DNA of 9,951 nt, taken from Deltaproteobacteria bacterium (GTDB taxonomy: Bacteria > Desulfobacterota > Binatia > Binatales > Binataceae). The notes under the pieces are model-generated. The model did not search any database, had not been told where the DNA came from, and was given only the letters and a program-made list of their open reading frames with translations. The translations under genes and the position numbers were made by a program. Where the stretch lies: the NCBI GenBank assembly GCA_027403435.1, contig DAHZDR010000323.1, forward strand, positions 1 through 9,951. Direction: 5' to 3'. Position 1 is the first letter of the stretch. The number at the start of each line of letters is the position of its first letter. Positions 6,132 to 9,951 of the stretch are shown here, piece by piece.

Positions 6132-6593
6132 ATGGAGGCTCGTTATTTCGAGGATTGGAAGGTGGGCGATCGCGTCGAGACGCTTTCGCGCACGGTCGGC
6201 GACGCGGAAATTTCGCAGTTCGTCGCGCTGGGCGGTTTCTTCGAGGAATTGTTCATGAGCGAGGAGTACGTCAAGCGCAAGTCGCTCCATCCGAAGCGCT
6301 TTGCGCCCGGCGCGCTGATCTTTTCCTTCACCGAAGGACTGATCATCCTGAGCGGATGTATCCACGGCGTCGGCCTGGCGCTGGTCGGCGTGGACAAGAT
6401 GGCTTTCAAACGGCCGCTGTTCGCCGGCGACACGATGCGCGTGGTGGTGGATGTGACGGCGGCCCGCCCGACCAGCAAGGGCGATCGCGGCATCGTCACC
6501 TTCGTCCATCGCGTGCTCAATCAGAAGGACGAGGAAGTCATGGAATGCACGGTGACGCGGATGCTGAAGGGACGTAATTTCAAGGGCGGCTGA
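6132..6593 (+). CDS. MaoC-like hot-dog fold protein with atypical active site
   Basis: A 153-residue single hot-dog domain of the MaoC/(R)-hydratase type. Recognisable parts: YFEDWKVGD (5-13) at the N-terminus; the strand LSRTVGDAEISQFVAL, typical of the TxT-DI-FA region; KRPLFAGDTM (93-102), the conserved F-x-x-P-[VL]-x-x-GDT segment; and a C-terminal strand VMECTVTRML. Length fits the family (about 140-160). In (R)-specific enoyl-CoA hydratases the catalytic motif is about G-D-x-N-P-x-H. Here that position reads GGFFEELFMSEEY (34-46), and the later I-A-H-G motif is RFAPGAL (56-62), so neither the catalytic Asp nor the catalytic His is present. Related MaoC-like proteins with a PGAL motif exist as I recall, so this may be a separate subfamily, with a different chemistry or acting as a binding or thioesterase-like protein. 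It is co-transcribed with the SDR; no terminator was seen after it. Confidence 0.85.
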   Translation: MEARYFEDWKVGDRVETLSRTVGDAEISQFVALGGFFEELFMSEEYVKRKSLHPKRFAPGALIFSFTEGLIILSGCIHGVGLALVGVDKMAFKRPLFAGDTMRVVVDVTAARPTSKGDRGIVTFVHRVLNQKDEEVMECTVTRMLKGRNFKGG

Positions 6594-6665
6594 CGCGCAA
6601 GTCAGGGCGTCGTCCGCGCTGGCTGAATCCGCGTTTCCCCGGATGCGCGCGCCGGCGCGACCGGC

Positions 6666-6671
6666 TAGAAT
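6666..6671 (+). promoter_or_regulatory. Candidate -10 box of the aro operon (leaderless)
   Basis: TAGAAT differs from TATAAT at one base and ends 7 nt before ATG 6679. No Shine-Dalgarno lies between them. The expected -35 region is CG-rich and shows no TTGACA-like box, but it overlaps a perfect 12-bp palindrome (6648-6659). A leaderless aroC mRNA is plausible. Confidence 0.4.
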
Positions 6672-6678
6672 TATCGCG

Positions 6679-7845
6679 ATGTTGCGCTTTTTGACCGCGG
6701 GCGAATCCCACGGACCCGAACTGATCGCCGTTATTGAAGGCGCGCCGGCCGGCTTCGAAATCGATCTGGCGGCGATTAACCGCGACCTCGCGCGGCGCCA
6801 GAAAGGCTATGGCCGCGGCGGCCGGATGGCGATCGAGCGCGACGAGGCGCGCGTCGTTTCGGGAATCCGTTTCGGCCGCACGATGGGCAGCCCGGTCACG
6901 CTGATTGTCGAGAATCGCGATTTCAAGAATTGGGAAAAGCGGATGTCGGCGGATCCCGCCGATCGGGGCGAGGCCAAGCTGGTCACGCGGCCCCGTCCCG
7001 GCCATGCCGACCTGGCGGGCGCGCTCAAATACAACCTCGAGGACATCCGCGACGTGCTGGAACGGGCCTCGGCGCGTGAAACCACCGCGCGCGTGGCGGC
7101 GGGTTCGTTCGCGCGCCAACTGATCGCGCCTTTCGGCGTCAAGGTGCTCGGCTACGTCGCGAGTATCGGCGCGACCGAAGCGGCGGCGCCCGCGCACCTC
7201 GACCTCGACGAACTCGCGCGCCTCACCGAGGAATCGCAAGTGCGGGTCGCGGACCCGGCCGCGGAGCGCGCGATCATCGCGGAGATCGACGCCTGCAAAA
7301 AGGCCGGCGACACGCTCGGCGGGGTGGTCGAAGTGATCGCGACCGGCCTGCCGGTCGGCTTGGGCAGCCACGCGCAATGGGACCGCAAGCTCGACGGCCG
7401 CCTGGCCTATGCGCTGCACAGCTTGCAGGCGGTCAAGGGCGTTGAGGTCGGCATCGGCTTCCGCGCCGCCCGCGTGCGCGGCTCCGCATTGCACGACGAA
7501 ATCGGCTACGACGCGGAGGCGCGCCGCTTCACCCGCCATTCCAACAATTCCGGCGGCACGGAGGGCGGCATGACCACGGGCGAGCCGCTGCGCGTGCGCG
7601 TGGCCTTCAAGCCGCTGTCCACCCTGATGCGCCCGCTCAAGTCGGTGGATCTTAAAACCAAGGCCGAGGCGGTGGGCGCAATCGAACGCTCCGACGTCTG
7701 CGCGATTCCGGCGGCGGCGGTAATCGCGGAAACGGTGGTCGCCTTCGAGCTGGCGCGCGCCTTTATGGAGAAATTCGGCGGCGATTCGCTCGCCGAAATC
7801 ACGCGCAATTATCGCGGCTACCTCGAACAGCTCCGCGATTATTGA
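6679..7845 (+). CDS. aroC: Chorismate synthase
   Basis: A 388-residue FMN-dependent enzyme making chorismate from 5-enolpyruvylshikimate-3-phosphate, the last step of the shikimate pathway, in the cytoplasm as a tetramer. The N-terminus LRFLTAGESHGP (2-13) is the first family signature. RQKGYGRGGRM (40-50), RPRPGHADL (104-112), RASARETTARVAAG (129-142) and NSGGTEGGMTTGEP (290-303) are the other conserved flavin and substrate-binding blocks. RSDVCAIPA (337-345) is close to the C-terminal signature. Length is that of the longer bacterial type (about 350-400). ATG 6679 is chosen because the conserved protein begins directly there; the upstream ATG at 6643 adds 12 unconserved residues. It is the first gene of aroC-aroK-aroB, 85 bp after the MaoC-like gene. 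Confidence 0.98.
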   Translation: MLRFLTAGESHGPELIAVIEGAPAGFEIDLAAINRDLARRQKGYGRGGRMAIERDEARVVSGIRFGRTMGSPVTLIVENRDFKNWEKRMSADPADRGEAKLVTRPRPGHADLAGALKYNLEDIRDVLERASARETTARVAAGSFARQLIAPFGVKVLGYVASIGATEAAAPAHLDLDELARLTEESQVRVADPAAERAIIAEIDACKKAGDTLGGVVEVIATGLPVGLGSHAQWDRKLDGRLAYALHSLQAVKGVEVGIGFRAARVRGSALHDEIGYDAEARRFTRHSNNSGGTEGGMTTGEPLRVRVAFKPLSTLMRPLKSVDLKTKAEAVGAIERSDVCAIPAAAVIAETVVAFELARAFMEKFGGDSLAEITRNYRGYLEQLRDY

Positions 7846-7858
7846 GCGGGGCGCGCGC

Positions 7859-8437
7859 ATGATGGCGCCGAAGCTGATTCTGACCGGCTTCATGGCCACC
7901 GGAAAAAGCGTGGTGGCGCGCGCCTGCGCGCGCGCGCTCGGATGGCGCCTGATCGATTGCGACGCGCTGATCGCCGAACGCGCCGGACGGCCGATCGCCG
8001 AAATTTTCGAGCAGTTTGGCGAGGCTCATTTCAGGATGCTCGAGCGCGAATTAATCAAGGAGATCGCCGCTGAGCGCAGGCGTTGCCCGCAATGCCGCAA
8101 TCCGCTTCCCGCGGTGATCGCGACCGGCGGCGGCGCGCTCGTCGATCCGCGCAACTTCGCCGCGCTGAGCCGCGCCGGCGTGATTGTTTGCCTGACCGCC
8201 CGGCCGGAAGTGATCGCCCGCCGCATCGGACCCGCCGCGGCCTCGCGCCCGATGCTCACGGCGGGCGGCAAGCCGCTGCGCGAGCGGATGGCGGAGTTGC
8301 TCGAAACCCGCCGCGAAGCTTACGCCCGCGCCGCAATTTCGCTCGACGCCTCGGACCTCACGATTTCACAGGCCGCCGCCGCGGTCGTCGCGGCGTTCGC
8401 CGCCCACGGACGTAAATCATGGGCGATTTCCGCGTAG
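7859..8437 (+). CDS. aroK: Shikimate kinase
   Basis: A 192-residue NMP-kinase-fold enzyme that phosphorylates shikimate at the 3-OH with ATP. P-loop GFMATGKS (10-17; the usual form is GFMGSGKS/T); shikimate-binding IDCDALI (32-38, Asp35) and EAHFRMLE (55-62, Arg59); TGGGAL (89-94); and the lid Arg130 in SRPML. An unusual insertion, RRRCPQCRNPLP (73-84), stands where most homologues have a short loop before VIATGGG. It carries a single CxxC, and no second pair is visible, so it is not a full zinc ribbon. A second ATG at 7862 is an equally possible start. The gap to aroC is 13 bp, and the 3' end overlaps aroB by 19 bp, consistent with translational coupling. The C-terminal residues after about 184 are dictated by this overlap and look unconserved. 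Confidence 0.95.
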   Translation: MMAPKLILTGFMATGKSVVARACARALGWRLIDCDALIAERAGRPIAEIFEQFGEAHFRMLERELIKEIAAERRRCPQCRNPLPAVIATGGGALVDPRNFAALSRAGVIVCLTARPEVIARRIGPAAASRPMLTAGGKPLRERMAELLETRREAYARAAISLDASDLTISQAAAAVVAAFAAHGRKSWAISA

Positions 8438-9495
8438 AACTCGGTCCGAACGCGCATCCGGCGCACGTTGGCGCGGGCGCGCTCGATCGCCTCGGCGAAC
8501 TTGCCCGCGGCGCCGGACTCAAGCCGGGCCGCGCCGCAATCGTCACCGACGCCATCGTCGCGCCTTTGTACGCCGACCGCGCCGCGCGCGCGCTCGCGGC
8601 CGCCGGCTTCGCTCCCGCGATTGTCATCGTCGCCGCCGGCGAGGCCAGCAAATCGCTCGCGACGCTTGCCGAACTGTACGATCGCTTCGCCGCCGCCGGA
8701 CTCGATCGCTCGAGCGCGGTCTTCGCCTTGGGCGGCGGCGTGGTCGGCGATCTCGCGGGCTTCGCCGCCGCCACCTGGATGCGCGGAATCGCGGTCGCGC
8801 AAATTCCCACCACGATGCTCGCGCAGGTCGATTCGGCGCTCGGCGGCAAGACCGGAATCAACCATCCCGCGGCGAAGAATCTAATCGGCGCGTTTCATCA
8901 GCCGCGCCTGATCGTCGCCGACGTCGCGACGCTCACGACTCTGCCGGACCGCGCCTTTCGCGAAGGGCTCGCCGAAGTTATCAAGTACGGCGCGATTATG
9001 GACGCCCCGATGATCACGGCGCTGGAGACCGCGATGCCCGCGATTTTGCGCCGCGATCCGGCGACGCTCGCCGCGATCGTCGAACGCTCGCTGCGGCACA
9101 AAGCCGCCGTGGTGCAAAGCGACGAGCGCGAAGGCGGCCTGCGCAAAATCCTCAACTTCGGCCATACCGTCGGCCACGCGCTCGAGGCCTCGGCCGGCTA
9201 CGGCGGCCTGCTGCATGGCGAAGCGGTCGCGATCGGCATGGGCGCGGCGACCGCCCTCTCCCGCGCATACGCGAACCTGCCCGAGGCCGACGCCGACCGC
9301 CTGCTCGCGCTGATCGCATCCGCCGGACTCGCCACGCGCCTGCCCGTCGGAGCGCGCGGCGCGGCGTTCGAGCGCGCGCTCAAGCTCGACAAGAAACGCG
9401 CCGGCGCCGGCGTCGAATTCGTGCTGATCGACCGGCTTGGCCACGCGCTGACCCGCACGCTCGGCTTCGACGAAATTATCGCCGCGCTCGCCTGA
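8419..9495 (+). CDS. aroB: 3-dehydroquinate synthase
   Basis: A 358-residue NAD- and divalent-metal-dependent enzyme that cyclises DAHP to 3-dehydroquinate, step 2 of the shikimate pathway. Conserved blocks: GEASKS (74-79), the NAD-binding GGGVVGDLAGF (105-115), PTTMLAQVDSALGGKTGIN (130-148), EGLAEVIKYG (182-191), NFGHTVGHALE (246-256) and HGEAVAIGM (266-274). Metal ligands by comparison with E. coli AroB are Glu186, His249 and His266, all present. Length is normal. The ATG at 8419 lies inside the end of aroK, and no independent Shine-Dalgarno is obvious, so translation is probably coupled. It is the last gene of the aro block; a hairpin starts 31 bp after the stop, but its U-tract serves the opposite strand better. 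Confidence 0.98.
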   Translation: MGDFRVELGPNAHPAHVGAGALDRLGELARGAGLKPGRAAIVTDAIVAPLYADRAARALAAAGFAPAIVIVAAGEASKSLATLAELYDRFAAAGLDRSSAVFALGGGVVGDLAGFAAATWMRGIAVAQIPTTMLAQVDSALGGKTGINHPAAKNLIGAFHQPRLIVADVATLTTLPDRAFREGLAEVIKYGAIMDAPMITALETAMPAILRRDPATLAAIVERSLRHKAAVVQSDEREGGLRKILNFGHTVGHALEASAGYGGLLHGEAVAIGMGAATALSRAYANLPEADADRLLALIASAGLATRLPVGARGAAFERALKLDKKRAGAGVEFVLIDRLGHALTRTLGFDEIIAALA

Positions 9496-9522
9496 CGCCG
9501 CCGCGCTCCCGTTCGCGCCATG

Positions 9523-9553
9523 AAAAAAACCGGGAGAGCGGCCCTCCCGGTTT
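9523..9553 (-). terminator. Rho-independent terminator (minus strand; possibly bidirectional)
   Basis: A perfect 10-bp stem (AAACCGGGAG at 9527-9536 with CTCCCGGTTT at 9544-9553) and a 7-nt loop lie between the convergent aroB and phosphotriesterase-family genes. On the minus strand the hairpin is followed by a run of seven T (9529-9523) and lies 25 nt after that gene's stop. On the plus strand only three T of the stem remain after the GC part, so termination of aroB transcripts would be weaker. Confidence 0.9.
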
Positions 9554-9578
9554 CAATCGCTCGCGAATTTTCGTCCGT

Positions 9579-9951
9579 TCAGCTCTCGAAGTAGCGCCGC
9601 GGATTCTCCATCAGCATCGCGTCGATCTTGCGCTGGCTCACGCCGGCCTCTTTCAACGCCGGCACGATATGCTTGAAGATATGCGTCGGATTCCAGTTTT
9701 CGATCAGCTTGCGGGTTTTTTCGTCCATCTCCGGCAAGCCCTTGCCGAGCCAGCAGGCGACCGAATCGTGCGACAGCACCAATTGCTTTTCGAAACCGAC
9801 TCCGACCAGTCCGATCAGCGCCGCCATCCTGAGCCGATCCGGATGCAGAAAATCCAGCCCGAAACGGTCGAAGCCGAGGTAGCATCCGCGATCGAGCATA
9901 TCCGTATGGTACCGCAGGTCGGAGGCGCCGCAGCTATGGCCAATCACGACG
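9579..9951 (-). CDS. Phosphotriesterase-family metal hydrolase, C-terminal part (5' end outside window)
   Basis: About 124 C-terminal residues of a TIM-barrel amidohydrolase-superfamily protein resembling the phosphotriesterase (PTE) and PTE-like lactonase group. VIGHSCGASDLRYHTDMLDRG near the cut edge matches the IGHS strand, whose His binds the binuclear metal centre (His230 in PTE). GFDRFGLDF fits the following strand, and LSHDS matches the SNDW/SHDx segment, whose Asp is both ligand and base (Asp301 in PTE). The end (SQRKIDAMLMENPRRYFES) is typical of PTE-related proteins. The bridging carbamylated Lys and the HxH motif would lie outside the window. The frame is open through the edge, so the 5' end is missing; a GTG at 9947 is unlikely to be the start. 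Likely roles are lactone, ester or phosphotriester hydrolysis; the natural substrate is unknown. A strong terminator follows. Confidence 0.88.
   Translation of the reverse strand, partial: VVIGHSCGASDLRYHTDMLDRGCYLGFDRFGLDFLHPDRLRMAALIGLVGVGFEKQLVLSHDSVACWLGKGLPEMDEKTRKLIENWNPTHIFKHIVPALKEAGVSQRKIDAMLMENPRRYFES

Noticed and set aside
6648..6659. 12-bp palindrome CGCGCCGGCGCG upstream of aroC
   Set aside because: Could be an operator at the -35 position, but pure C/G palindromes recur by chance here, so it is not listed as a feature.
6580..7899. Minus-strand open frame of 439 codons over aroC
   Set aside because: Antisense shadow of chorismate synthase; no motif and His/Arg/Ala-rich composition.
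8086..8099. Zinc-ribbon domain in shikimate kinase
   Set aside because: Only one CxxC pair is present; a ribbon needs a second pair of ligands.
8320..9444. Minus-strand open frames over aroB
   Set aside because: Shadows of the 3-dehydroquinate synthase gene.
1..9951. tRNA, rRNA, CRISPR array, riboswitch or defence system
   Set aside because: No cloverleaf-like sequence, no regularly spaced repeats, no long structured leader and no defence-type domains were seen on either strand.

Overview
The window is G+C-rich bacterial chromosome, about 70% G+C where I counted by hand. It carries ordinary housekeeping and lipid/xenobiotic-type enzymes packed tightly on both strands. The gene content (complete priA, an aroC-aroK-aroB block, SDR and MaoC-like enzymes, a phosphotriesterase-family protein) fits a free-living, probably uncultured-type high-GC Gram-negative or related lineage. 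No marker here fixes the phylum.

Layout, left to right. (1) 1-384 has no intact gene. It holds the edge of an IS1-like transposase remnant (minus strand), an orphan reading frame of clearly lower G+C (47% over 181-300), and a good minus-strand terminator for the next gene. (2) 385-2167 (minus) is a two-gene operon: an alpha/beta hydrolase followed by an orphan ABC ATPase of the YlmA/ModF-like type with no permease. (3) 2168-2317 is a divergent control region with a dyad (CCGCAAA-N5-TTTGCGG) overlapping the likely -35 of the hydrolase promoter. (4) 2318-2665 (plus) is a YbjQ/UPF0145 protein. (5) 2684-5191 (minus) is primosomal helicase PriA, with an enlarged Pro/Ala-rich insertion containing a perfect 21-bp tandem duplication. 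(6) 5322-6593 (plus) is a short-chain dehydrogenase/reductase followed by a MaoC-like hot-dog protein that lacks the usual catalytic Asp/His. (7) 6679-9495 (plus) is aroC-aroK-aroB (chorismate synthase, shikimate kinase, 3-dehydroquinate synthase), tightly coupled, with aroK and aroB overlapping. (8) 9523-9553 is a minus-strand terminator for (9), the C-terminal part of a phosphotriesterase-family metal hydrolase cut by the right edge.

How the genes work together: the three aro genes supply steps 2, 5 and 7 of the shikimate pathway. The SDR/MaoC pair is likely an oxidoreductase/hydratase couple for acyl-CoA-type substrates. The hydrolase/ABC pair is co-transcribed but its role is unknown.

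I found no convincing novel system; this is mostly an ordinary core region. The points most worth a second look are the foreign-looking left edge, a recurring TAGNNT box 6-8 nt upstream of start codons that lack Shine-Dalgarno sequences (candidate leaderless mRNAs), the active-site-deviant MaoC-like protein, the CxxC insertion in shikimate kinase, and the operator-like dyad.
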